DNA of 64,000 nucleotides, taken from contig NC_045146.1 in assembly GCF_008831285.2 (NCBI RefSeq), positions 24,321,703 to 24,385,702 on the forward strand. The letters are read 5' to 3'. The notes under the pieces were generated by a model. That model was not told the DNA's origin. It saw only the letters and a list, made by a program, of their open reading frames with translations, and searched no databases. The DNA is from Nymphaea colorata (lineage: Eukaryota > Streptophyta > Magnoliopsida > Nymphaeales > Nymphaeaceae). Made by a program: the position numbers and the translations under genes. Shown here in pieces: positions 25,201 through 36,200 of this stretch (positions are counted from its first letter, which is position 1; each line of letters begins with the position of its first letter).

Positions 25201-26417
25201 TCTTTGTTGAACATGTGGCATGGTGTATTTATCCATTTGTTGAATATCATGATATTCCTTGATGATGGAAGGTTACACAAGTTCGAGAATTTATTTGACA
25301 GTTATCAATGGTATTTGTGTTGAAAAAATGTATTTGTGTTGAAAAAATGTATTAAAATGTGAAATGTTGGTAGGTAATTTAGGTTTTCATTGATTATATC
25401 AAACTTTCTTGAAACCACTGCTTGAAACTCCAAAGGGCGGTTTCAAATCATTACAGACACCAGAAGGGAAGTACTCTAAACCCTTTCCTAGTTGCTACTC
25501 TAGGCCACAGTAGAGGCATCTTTCACTACACTGAATGTTTTATAGTATCTGTATCTGTATTCAGTGTACAGTGTGTGGAGTGTCCTTTTTGTGATGACTG
25601 CATAATGTGCACGTGCCATGTCTAGTGTCTATTTGAAAGGAGCACCTTTTATTTTATTGGTATTTTCATGAAAAGGGGCATTATTACTGGAAAGCAATGC
25701 ATGGGGTTAGCCGGTTAGGAAAGTCGTTCCATAGACAAGTACGTTACATGAGCCTCATCGGGATTCGGGTGGCATTTTATATTCAGGTTTTAGTGATTAA
25801 AAATGCTTTATTTTCTTTCCCTAAAACCTACCAAATACGTCTCATTTATCCTGATATTATCTGACAGAGAGATTCTGAGGAGATTTAAATATATGTGTCA
25901 GGATAAAAGTTGACCTAGTCGTGCACTGTGGCAATTCACAGATGGTATTCTTGGTGAACTTTGGGCAGAAAGAGGTGCTGCTTTACCATTTAAATCTAGC
26001 TGCGCAGAGAAAACTAATTTGTCTTTTTACAGTATTTCATAATACTGCAAAAAAGATATGTTTCCTGTGTTATTGGTTACATTTTCTTTTTTGCATTTAC
26101 TGCAGAGCGTGAATGATCTTGATATTGTTTTTATGTGTCCTTATTAACAAGAGGCTTCTAGGCTTGGCTGGTCAACTGATTTTGGTGATTGTGTTTTGTG
26201 GTTCTGCTTATTTGGCTTTCATCTCTGTTTTTTTGGTTTCTAATTTGTCTAATGGGGCAGGAATGATCGACTTTTTTCCTTGTAAATCTCCAATTAATAG
26301 TAAAAGCAAGAATTTTATTGTTTGGAAATTATATATATATGTGTGTGTGTGTGTGTAGGTTTCAAATCTACTGGATGTTATCAAATGGTTAAAATTTGAA
26401 AATCCTCATTGGAAGCA

Positions 26418-26485
<68 letters not shown>

Positions 26486-26747
26486 TAGAATCGGAAGGGT
26501 TTTGGCTGATAAGACAAGAATTTAGAGGAGTTTGCAAACTGAAAATATTTTCCCGTGATGACTCCTTTTTCAGGCCGCCAATTATCTGAACATCAAGAAC
26601 CTCCTGGACTTGACGTGCCAGACAGTGGCCGACATGATCAAGGGCAAAACTCCCGAGGAGATCAGGAAAACGTTCAACATCAAGAATGATTTCACTCCCG
26701 AAGAAGAGGAAGAAGTACGGCGCGAAAACCAATGGGCATTCGAGTGA
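22236..26747 (+). CDS. SKP1: SKP1-like subunit of SCF ubiquitin ligases, 2 exons
   Basis: Exons 22236-22538 and 26574-26747 give 158 residues, the usual SKP1/ASK length. SKP1 bridges the cullin CUL1 and F-box proteins in SCF E3 ligases, in nucleus and cytoplasm. The N-terminal POZ-like fold opens [20 protein letters not shown] and includes [15 protein letters not shown] and [11 protein letters not shown]. The exon 1 to 2 join gives [20 protein letters not shown]. The C-terminal helices that hold the F-box follow ([20 protein letters not shown]), and the protein closes ENQWAFE, the family ending. The start at 22236 is chosen because MAKDE matches family starts; no other upstream ATG is in frame. 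The intron position after DLIL is typical of the family, but its 4035-base length is unusual and it is rich in simple repeats. Confidence 0.95.
24950..25045. repeat. Dispersed repeat fragment in the SKP1 intron (GATACG... TTTTTACAACATTG motif)
   Basis: The stretch is rich in ATACGATACATTACGATATGG and ends GATATGCTTTTTACAACATTGATA. Similar phrases occur near 31680-31765 (GATACGGCTGCGATACCC, then TTTTTTACAACC) and near 11525-11575 (ATCGATATGG, then GTTTACAACATTGAT). Three sites with the same closing words suggest an old dispersed repeat family, perhaps a Mutator-like MITE. Limits are approximate. Confidence 0.35.
26339..26483. repeat. (GT)n and long (TA)n microsatellites near the end of the SKP1 intron
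   Basis: A (GT)n run lies at about 26339-26357 and a pure (TA)n run of about 64 bases at 26420-26483, only 90 bases before the exon 2 acceptor. Length variation between individuals is expected at both. Confidence 0.9.
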
Positions 26748-28629
26748 GAGCCTCAAGAGATGGCGGCCAAACTACGTCCCTTGTTGTTTTTGGGACGCAG
26801 TGAGGTTAGATATTAATCTTTGGTTCTGAACGTTTCACCGTCATCTTCCCATTTCCCGTTTTTGTGAACGCTTTTGATTACTTGATATGGTGTAAATAGG
26901 ATCATGTATGGCACTGGCAGTAGGAGCCCAAGAGGCCGGACCTCTTTTATCCCGTGGGATTATATACTCTCCTAGACCTTTGACTATCTATTATGAATTG
27001 TTTCTTCCCGGTAGCTTTTTCTTTTTATAAGGTACTTTACTTTACTGAGTTCCTTATGAATGGGTCTACTTTTTGTGGACCAAGGACGCTGTGACCAACC
27101 CCTAGTTTTGTGTTGAGCCTATTGCCTGGTTAGACGAAGCCAGATTTCATCTGTGTCCGTAGGTTTGACCGCGAAGTGAATCGTTCTTTCTCATGTCTGA
27201 AGAATTTATATCTGTAATAAGCAAGGGATGGTCTCGTTCTCATGGGATTTGGCTTTCCCGTTTTAGTTGAAGCGCGAGTCTCAACTTTTTCTTACCTTCT
27301 CTTCAACCAGCTTCTCACTTTCTTCTCCCTCCGATATTTTTCTTTTTATGGTGAGAACAAATTTTCAGAAGCCCAGCTAGGTCTTAGATGTAATCTATTC
27401 TTTGCATGAGTTTAAAATTTCCGTCGCAAACTAATAAGCGAGTTCATTCATAGAAGTTGCACCTAGCGTCTGGCGAATCTATCGTATTCACTCTCCCCTC
27501 AAAAGTACACGTTTTATGCATTTTGATGTTGTAGAAGCAGCTGCGAATTTCCATTAGCCTATCGTGAAACTTTGCCTGGCGAGTCTGCCATTCTTGTAGC
27601 GCTAAAAAAGAAAAGTCTTCCTGTAACCACCACAGATTTTAATATCTATAAAAATGCAGCCCCCTTTTCTGTTTTATAGGTCAGACGGGTGCCAGGGATA
27701 GGAGAGAGGAGTCCTTACTAGGGTTGGTAGCAAACGGTGGATAAAATAGTCAACGTGGGGAAAGATGTCTTGGGCAATGTTATCAGTACATGTAAGGTCA
27801 TGAAATCAGTCCCAGCAAACTACTACTTGTTTTCATATTTGAAAATTGATCAAACAAAATAAACCCTTCAATTTTGTGTTGACATATTAGCCAGCACACT
27901 TTGAGTTGTGTGGACACACACAGTGCATATCGTCTGATTCAAGACTGGTATTGAAAGATAGATTGTGAGTGGAATATTGCCTGCTACTTCAATTTCTGGC
28001 AATGACTACCCAAGAACATCATCGAAGCACAACAATGGAAAACTTTAAAGAACAGAGTGGCAGTGTGGTCACTGCAAGAATTCGGTCCTGTAACCACAAT
28101 TAAACTTGATAGGGTAGTGAGGTAAGTCCCTCCCTCCCCTTTTCCGGAAGGGTTTAAGGCTGCGTTGGTACCTAAAAGCTCCTAATTTGCATCAGCTAAC
28201 AATATAATTCCAAACTTCCATCCAATTTGACAACTAAATTTCCATCCGATTGACAACTTGAACCAGTGATCAGCCTCCTACAGCTAGCCCAAGCTGATGT
28301 ACCAAATCCCTATGGGGCTAATTAAACCTAAAGTTGAATTTAGCGTTTTTACCCTTGAAAAAAGATACTGATTATATCCATTAAAATATCATCAACCAAA
28401 TTTTCAACATCCAGTTTTTGTGAACAATTTTAAAGATTTCAACCGTCAAATGCAATTCTCTCCGGCGAGGAAACTGTGAATTATGGTCACCAGAGGAGTT
28501 CAACTCTTATATTACAAGCGTTACCTTTAAGCATCATAGACTCTACATACCCATGCAAAAGATAAAGGATTGTAATTTGAGAAGTTGGGGCAACTTTTGT
28601 AAATCGACTTTTGTATAAGTTCTTGAAAT
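26748..28629. other. SKP1 3' UTR and intergenic DNA
   Basis: The first few hundred bases are T-rich and fit the SKP1 3' UTR. Beyond about 27.3 kb there is no recognisable gene, RNA gene or repeat on either strand. Confidence 0.45.
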
Positions 28630-29033
28630 GCATTCTAATAAGTTAACCATCTAATTTCACAAATCCAAACTTTCTTTGGAACTTGACCAAAATATAGGTT
28701 CGAACCTATTTTAATTCAGTTAAATGATATGCCCGACCTTACAATCTGGAGACTTTAGGTAATGTATCCTAATAAGTTAACCGTCTAATTTCACAAATTC
28801 AAACTTTCTTTGGAATTTGACCAAAATATAGGTTCCAACCTATTTTAATTCAGTTAAATGATATGCCCGACCTTACAATCTGGAGACTTTAGATAATGTA
28901 TTTTAATAAGTTAACCATCTAATTTCACAAATCCAAACTTTCTTTGGAACTTGTCCAAAATATAGGTTACAACCTATTTTAATTCAGTTAAATGATATGC
29001 CCGACCTTACAATCTGGAGACTTTAGATAATGT
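28630..29033. repeat. Three-copy tandem repeat, period 134
   Basis: The phrase AATAAGTTAACC starts at 28637, 28771 and 28905, exactly 134 bases apart. Each unit runs through TCACAAATCCAAACTTTCTTTGG, an A/T-rich middle and CCCGACCTTACAATCTGGAG. The copies differ at only a few positions each, so the expansion is fairly recent. It lies beyond the 3' end of the small minus-strand gene at 29255-29521. Confidence 0.93.
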
Positions 29034-29254
29034 ATTGGAAGTGTGCATCTAAAGAAAAGATTCTAAATGAGACTTTCGACAACGCTCTGGAGCAATATAA
29101 CTGGAAAATAATGGAAAAGGAGGATGTCCGGTTTCAATAGACCACTCTTGCTCTCCGCTGACAGCGAAACCAGAGCTTGTGCTAATGCTAAGTTGCATCA
29201 TCTACTGTAAATAATTCCTGCCTCTCTACCTTTCATTGATTAAGTGGAATGAAG

Positions 29255-29521
29255 TCACTTGCGTTTCCTGGACTCGGCAGGCTTGTCAGCTGCAACATCC
29301 TCATCCTCAGAGGTACTTTCTAACACCTCGTCTGGGACATCATTTGGCACATTATGCTTGGTGATGTAATCCTTCAGTATAGTCATGCTCTCTTCTTTCA
29401 TAGCAGAAAGTTGTGTGGAGAGCAACCCCTTAGCCACATTGACATGGAACGATTCTGATCCAAGGTGCAACTTAACCTTCACCGGGAATTTAGGAGCAGA
29501 CACAGCATTCTGGTTCTCCAT
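29255..29521 (-). CDS. Small conserved protein with acidic, lysine/arginine-ended tail; possible GON7 subunit of KEOPS
   Basis: A single coding exon encodes 88 residues. Residues 10-60 form a probable alpha/beta core (FPVKVKLHLGSESFHVNVAK, GLLSTQLSAMKEESMTILKD). The tail is strongly acidic (SEDEDVAADK) and ends SRKRK. On the coding strand the ATG follows an acceptor-like TTACTTGTGCAG by 8 bases, so a leader intron is likely. A matching donor (GAGAG|GTACTT) lies near 31450 but is unproven. I recall similar short proteins in other plants without a named function. The GLLS-x5-MK core plus acidic tail resembles human GON7, the small KEOPS (tRNA t6A) subunit, but this rests on short motifs. It is probably a real gene; the function is inferred. 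Confidence 0.65.
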   Translation of the reverse strand: MENQNAVSAPKFPVKVKLHLGSESFHVNVAKGLLSTQLSAMKEESMTILKDYITKHNVPNDVPDEVLESTSEDEDVAADKPAESRKRK

Positions 29522-31929
29522 ATGGGTTCCTGCACAAGTAATTTTTTCCAGCTTAAATAATCAATAACTAAGCAGTTGAAAACCCATCGAGGATTACCTA
29601 ACTGTAAACATGAAAGACGAGCTGAATGATCTTATAGCAAGTAGGAAGATCTAAGATATTGAAGTAACATAACCAAGAAAGTTTTTTTCTCTCAAATTGG
29701 AACTGCACATACAAATGCACATTGCATGTACATGTGGATGTTTCTTTTCACTCAAGATAATGCCCACCAGTCATGATGAGGCTGAAATCTATTGGTTAAG
29801 CAAGAAAGAAAAGATTCTCTTACTGTTAGAATACATAATAAGGAAACAAGATATATCAAATTGAGATACAAAGGCAAAAATTTACAACAGATCTCAGGGT
29901 GAAATATCTTGGTGGGTTTTATTGAGGTGACTAGGAATTCTGCAAGAGAAGCAGCAAACTAACCTTTCCATGTTAAAGTTGACTTCCACTTACACATATC
30001 CAGAGAAAAACATTTTTTGCTGTGCATTAATATTCAAAGTAAAGCATCCTGAAGCATCTGTAGATTGTTGAATTTAAAGCTTTGGGAATGACGCTGGATG
30101 ACAACAAATCCATTGTGAATGCCAAGAATTTCAATATTGATTAGGCAAAACCCGTTCATAAACTGATTGAGTAACAAAAGATCAAAGAGCATATGACAAG
30201 TCTCATGAAGAAAACAAGCAGTGTCTGTTACAGGAACAACGACATTATCACATCTGCATCATAGGTGCCCTTTTCACAGGCCTACACTTTCAGCAAGCTG
30301 GACGGACTGTTCCAAATGTGTGACTCCATCATCAAGACTACAAACTCTGGATGCATGCACAAACATGCGCCCACTACTTGTGGCAAAACATCACAAATGT
30401 CAAATATTACGAATCTTCCTTATGGCAACTAAATCTGTGCCTGATTGCCCTTTGCCTGCTTCATAGATTTGCAATTGTTATTATTTCATCTACATTAGTG
30501 TAAGTTCTCTAGTTAAGGTTGAATTTTTAAGAATTTTTTTTCTTTACTCAATTATATATCAAAAATCACAATTCCTATTTCTTTAATGCAGTAGCAACTA
30601 CCACGAATGTGCTGCATGGTATCCGGGCCTAGAAAAATGCACTTCTTGGCTACAATTTAAAGTAAGCGGAGTTGTCCAGTCTCATCCACAAACTTAGTTA
30701 ATGCGGCATACCGGCGTGATCATACCCAAAAGATTAGCACGGACAAAATTTTCTGGAATTAAGAACCTAACAATAAGTTTTTTATCATATACTTTACAAT
30801 TTGGCGATTGGTCTACTCTTCTTCTCGTTCATCCGTCAAAAGAATGGAACTCCAACAACATGACAGGGAAAGCCAACATTGGACGAAATTATAGTTGGTT
30901 CATTGACCCTCTTTTTCCTTCCTTTTCACCACGAAAAAGAAGACAACATGGCTATTGTCTTCCACTGCGAAGCTTCATAAACCAAATTCCCATGCCCCCA
31001 AACAAAATAAATAAACAGGTGTTCTGTTCATCCATTTATCCAGAAAACGGCAATAGTTTGGGATTTGGTCTCGTCATCAATGATTCCACAGTCCCCGCTA
31101 GTCCTTCTACCTATGAAGTGCAAGTAAACCTTTACTCAGGGCGCACAGGAACTCATCCAGAAAACGGGCAAGTTATCTCGCACTGAATCTCCGCTTCACT
31201 ACGGTATCTGTAAAAATTGGAGATTATGCCACAAGCTTATAGACCAAAGGGAATTCACCAAGAGAGTCAAGGCTCTTATATGGTCATCATATACAAAACA
31301 GAAGGAAAAAGTAATACGACTAAAGCACCGGGCTCCCACAATAGAAAATAAGAAAGACCGACTGTTCTCGTTAGACAGAAAGTAGATATAGCCCACTCTC
31401 CTGCCAAAATGAGGAAACTGAGAATGAGAAGAAGAGAAGAAAGAAAAGTACCTCTCCAGCAAGATGGGGGTTCCTTGGAGACTCGAGATTGGGAACCACC
31501 AACTAGGGAGCGGGGAAGACAGTAGAAAGCAAACCTAAACGCTTCTTGTCGCGAACACCCACTAGGCGAGGGAGTAAACTTACAAATAAAGTCTAACAGG
31601 CCAGATTGCCCTTGGCCCTTTAAATAAATTCATGAACCGGAAAAAGAAAAGGCGTTACGGGGAACATGCACCATGCAGATTGGTAGATACGACGTATCAG
31701 TAAGCAAATTAACTCACCGATACGGCTGCGATACCCTTTTTTACAACCGAGTCTTGTCAATATTTGTCTTATGTTGACAAATATTTAGATCCTTTTTTCT
31801 GTACCTGTTCAGGCTCAGCTCAGCTGGTCTGGTCAAATTAACGTTTAATTTACCTTCGACCTAAAACCAGGCCATATATCATCTCTCTAAGGTTTTAGCG
31901 GGTTTAGACAAATAAATGGTACATCCTTT

Positions 31930-32065
31930 AACTTTGGTGTTGTGCTTGCCACTGGAAGCAGTCCAAAGGAATAAAATATCAGAACTTGATATCGGCCATG
32001 GGATTTGATCTCAAACTCATTGAGTGTGAGCCGCCTTACCATCCAGTTGCGATACACCCCCTGGT
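31930..32065 (-). mobile_element. Probable tRNA-derived SINE head
   Basis: Read on the minus strand, the segment starts near 32062 with TATCGCAACTGGATGG, an A-box-like sequence, and continues to GAGATCAAATCCCATGG, a B-box-like sequence, with tRNA-like spacing of about 35-40 bases. No tRNA cloverleaf fits, so a SINE remnant is more likely than a tRNA gene. The tail and target duplications could not be defined. Confidence 0.4.
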
Positions 32066-32553
32066 CTAGTAAATTAATTCAGTTTCGGCTCGATAGACAA
32101 GCTTCTATAAAAAATCTTTGATACAATAGATAATGGCTAAATTTTCTAGTTTTGCCAATGCATAGGTCTGGGATTGAATCTTAACCATATGGACTCAATC
32201 CCACAAAGTTTGGCATTACCGAGTATAACTTACTTCGTAAACAAGAGATGATATCCGGTTAGGTCATCTACTAAACCAACTGCGGAAAATGGACCGGCAT
32301 ACGGTTAGACTCACACAAGCATTTCCAATATGCTCATAAAAGTGATTGTTCATCAGCAAAATGCAGCATTTTTACAAATTTGTAGTGGAACATGATGCAT
32401 TCCTGCCCTTAAATCTTTAAAACAAGCATTAGCCAATGACGTTTGGATGACTGGCTAATACTGACGTGCATGAAATTCCACCCATTCGTAAACGGGAAAG
32501 TGATTTCTCAAAGCATTACCCTAAAGCCTAAGTTAGAAGTATATCCACCATGT

Positions 32554-32607
32554 GCCAACAATAGAACTTAATGCAAGGGGTCCAACAATAGAACTTAATG
32601 CAAGGGG
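32554..32607. repeat. 27-base tandem duplication
   Basis: CCAACAATAGAACTTAATGC followed by AAGGGG occurs twice head to tail, with period 27, immediately before the SINE-like head at 32605. The copies are essentially identical. Confidence 0.85.
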
Positions 32608-32690
32608 TTCAGCGCAGCTGTTGAGCCAGCGGCTGTCATGAAACCAATTCTTGGTTTGATTTCTATGGGCATCAACCTTCTAGACAAGCC
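32605..32690 (+). mobile_element. Probable tRNA-derived SINE head
   Basis: TCAGCGCAGCTGTTGAGC resembles a tRNA A box and TTGGTTTGATTTC a degenerate B box, about 35 bases apart. The 3' part beyond 32690 is not recognisable. Its position right after the 27-base duplication is notable. Assigned by pattern only. Confidence 0.35.
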
Positions 32691-33238
32691 GATGTAGGCA
32701 CAGATGCCTCGGAGTTGTACGCCTTCATGTGAGCAACAAAGTCTCTCAGCTCGAGTACAGTTTTCCTCACTCACAACCAGAAAACAAACAAGCGCGTCAT
32801 CTACCCCTAGAAAAGTTAGAAAAAGGCTTTAAAGATAATTCGAGGTGTGTCTCCATTAACAGAAGGGACTGACCCCACTTTTGGTCAACAGAAGGGAAGT
32901 AAGCAAGCACGCAGGCTACCTCGCAACACCGCTAATATCAAAGCGTCAAAACTGCTGTTGACGTATGTATATTCAACAAATTCTGAAGATACTTGGTCAG
33001 ACACTAGCATCGAACAATTACTTCATTGAATCTTCAAGTAAAAGACGCCTTTATTTAAGATGATTACAGAAAAGTTGCATAATTGACAAAGTATAACATC
33101 CTCAATCTTGCTCATCACTTCAGTTCCTATTCCTTTTCTTTCTCTCACATATCTGAATATGTCAACGCCCCAAAGTTGTCGCATGTTTCTTGATGCCTTG
33201 CCCTCCTCGTGATTCAAGATGACCAACATTTTGTGCTA

Positions 33239-36200
33239 TCACATGCCATCAAAATGATTTCCAGGAGACAACCTGAAATAACAAAAGATTGATCGTCCTC
33301 ACGAGAAAGGAAATTTTAAATAGTTCCCCGTTAGAGTAAATGAATATGATTCTTACTGAATGTCCAATCCTGTTTTACTCAGCAAGCTTTTGGGAATCGA
33401 GCCAGTTAAGTTGTTGTTCTGTAAGAACCTGTGAAGAACAGGAACACGTTTAACATTACAGGATGGAAAAGGTACATTATTTCTTTGGATGGACAATTAC
33501 CATTTCATAACACAGAGAGAAATAAAACCACACAATTAGGAGGAGTAAAGTTTTCAATCTACACATCAATATCTCTTTGGGATAAAGATGTCCTTTCCTG
33601 GGACGAAATTTCACATCAACAGTTATAGACAAAATTTAAGCAACCGCATCTCAACTTCAATTTGATCAAACACTGGTTTAGCCAAAGAATCTATGCATTT
33701 TAGCAGTTCATCATACTGGTCAGACTGTGACATCTCCCTCATAAACAACATGAGTCATAGTTTCAAGCACTAGATATGATTCTTATGGAACCAACACCAC
33801 TAATGCTCCAATGCTGCTAAGGGGATACAAGTTGGAACTGTCAAATGGTAGGGGACGTGCTCCAAGCTTAATAAACTTTGGATGGGGGAAAAAATTGGTA
33901 TTTGTTAGTTGTGAGTAAAATGAGGCGCTTATGGAGAGAGGACCTTTTCCAGTGAATACAATTGACAATGGAAAACAGATATCTGGCCCTGTTGCAAGAG
34001 ATCAGCATGACAAGCCATGCCAGAAAATGCTGTCAACAAGAAAACAGAAAACATGTTGCTTGTTGTAATTGAAAGTAAGCGTGTACATGTGGTCGACTAT
34101 AAATGGACATCAGGAAAACATACCCAGACAACAGAAAAGCCACCTCAGAAAGATAAATGTGGTTTTTTCTAATTATTGAACTTGCAAATTTTAACATGTT
34201 ATGCCAAAGGCAAAGTAGTACATTCAAAGGCAGGATTGAATTTGAGAGTTAAAGAGTTTGTTAGTCATGGAAAGAAAGGTTCAAGGCATTGTCTATAAAG
34301 ATTAAGAAGAACACTCTCAAGGCTATGAAACTGATTGGGTCCACTCTAGAAATGAAGCAGAAACCAAATTAAAAGTAGAACTGGCACAAAGTCGGTTACA
34401 ATCAAGAACAGGTAAGCTCATGAAGCAAGAGCCAAGGTAGACAGCTTTTGCAGAAATAAAAAGTGTCTTCGATTTGAAGGTTGACACGGTCATCATTTAC
34501 TCATCCAGTTAAATATCGCATTGGACTATCCTGATTTTTACGGGCTACACTTGTGAATCTGACATGAATCTCAATTAGAGTTATGTGGAAAATGAAGTTG
34601 AAGCTGACTTACAGCTCACTGAGGTTCACCAAATCACCAACTGAGCTAGGGATCTGACCATCAAACTGGTTGTTCTCCAAATGCCTAATGATAAGATTTT
34701 GTTAAGTGAAAAACAGATAGAAAAGGAAAAAGGAGCAGCCACAAAAATAAGTACTTACAGGGAAACCAATTCTTTCAAGGAACTTATTTCTGGAATGGGT
34801 CCTGAGAGCTTATTATTCCCAAGTAATCTGTAGTAGTTCACGAATCAAAATTTATTCACAAATTTAATGCAAATAAAAGAAATTAATTTAAATTCTTGTA
34901 TCATACTACAGAGACAGAAAACTTAGTCCAAGAGGTTGTCTATGTCAAAGCTTCACCATGAGCTAGATGACCCTATTTAAGGACTCTTGACTCATAAGAA
35001 GAATTTGGCGACCAGAGTTGGGAAGTCCTTTAAAATTTCTAGAGCTTCATTACCTATGTTGCTCTGCTCTTAGATGGATTCACTTACATGTGATTTAATG
35101 CAGTCAGATCAGCAATTTTGGAAGATAAGGATCCAGAAATGCCAAAGTTAGTCAAATTCCTGAATAAATCACAGACAGTAATTTCTGGTTTCAATTTACT
35201 GTGGAAGCAAAGATCAAACAGTTGAAAGTTGAATGTGTCTTCATCAGAACTCACAGAGAGATCACACGGACAATGTCTCCCTCAGTACAAGAGACTCCTG
35301 TCCAAGAATTTCCATGGGGTAAACAAGGATCCCCACTCCAGTCAAACGGTGGATTGTCTAAAGCTCTTGCCAACTCTTGCATCGCAACAACTGTATCAAT
35401 CCATGACAAAGAAAAACATATGAATAAAGAACTTAAATTCTTATGTTCTTAAGAGAATGTCTAGCTGGAATAGGTACTGTCCAATCTATGAACATGAATG
35501 AAGACATTGATTCAGTGGTCCCATCAACCTTTCAAAAAATTTTACCTACAAATACTATTATGCCAACATGTCATATGCGAGCTAAACACAGTAAACAATG
35601 CCATAGCAATTTGGAAGCAAAGATGCAGCAGAAATTGAGAGGTTGAGAACACACCATCTCTTGTGACAGTTCTTCCCCCAATAACCTTATCTGGAGTACT
35701 TCTCCAGCATTGATAACTGGCCCAAAAGTTGATTCAGGAGTAGGAGTCAGTTTGATCTGAGTTAACCCCGACAGTGACCAATTGTTTGCATAAACAACTA
35801 AACCAGAGGTGGAAACATTGAGATTTGTGTAAAAGTTCTTGTCGTTGATACTGATGCTGAAACTCCTCCAGTGGTTTGGTGCTGGCGCCCTGTTGTCCTG
35901 GAAATATAGAGCGATGTAGTAGTTGGATGATGGCAAGTATGCTTCTGGCCACTGAAGGTGCAGAATATCACTTGATTGCTTTGTTGCTAATGCAGTCTCA
36001 AAGGCCAGCGCAGGTGGCTTATTCCAGAAGTCCATCACTGAAGCATTGGATTTGGAAGTGACTGCTGGATGGCTGTCTGTGAATGGCACCCAGTATCGGT
36101 TGAAAGGATCATCTGGAAAGCTAGTTTGCAAGCCTGTATTGTGAGTCACTAAGAAGAACAATGATCACAAGCATGATAAATTAAAAGGTTCCTACTGTGA

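Larger units (their letters stand above)
29535..33238. other. Leader intron candidate and intergenic DNA with SINE-like pieces
   Basis: The left part (29535 to about 31450) may be a 5' UTR intron of the minus-strand gene at 29255-29521. It holds a 161-codon plus-strand frame (30701-31186) with no familiar domain, most likely chance. Two tRNA-like repeat heads and a 27-base tandem duplication occur between 31.9 and 32.7 kb and are listed separately. The segment next to 33238 is the 3' UTR of the malectin-LRR gene. Confidence 0.45.

Noticed and set aside
30701-31186. 161-codon plus-strand frame
   Set aside because: It has no recognisable domain, no good start context and no family match, and lies where a minus-strand leader intron is expected.
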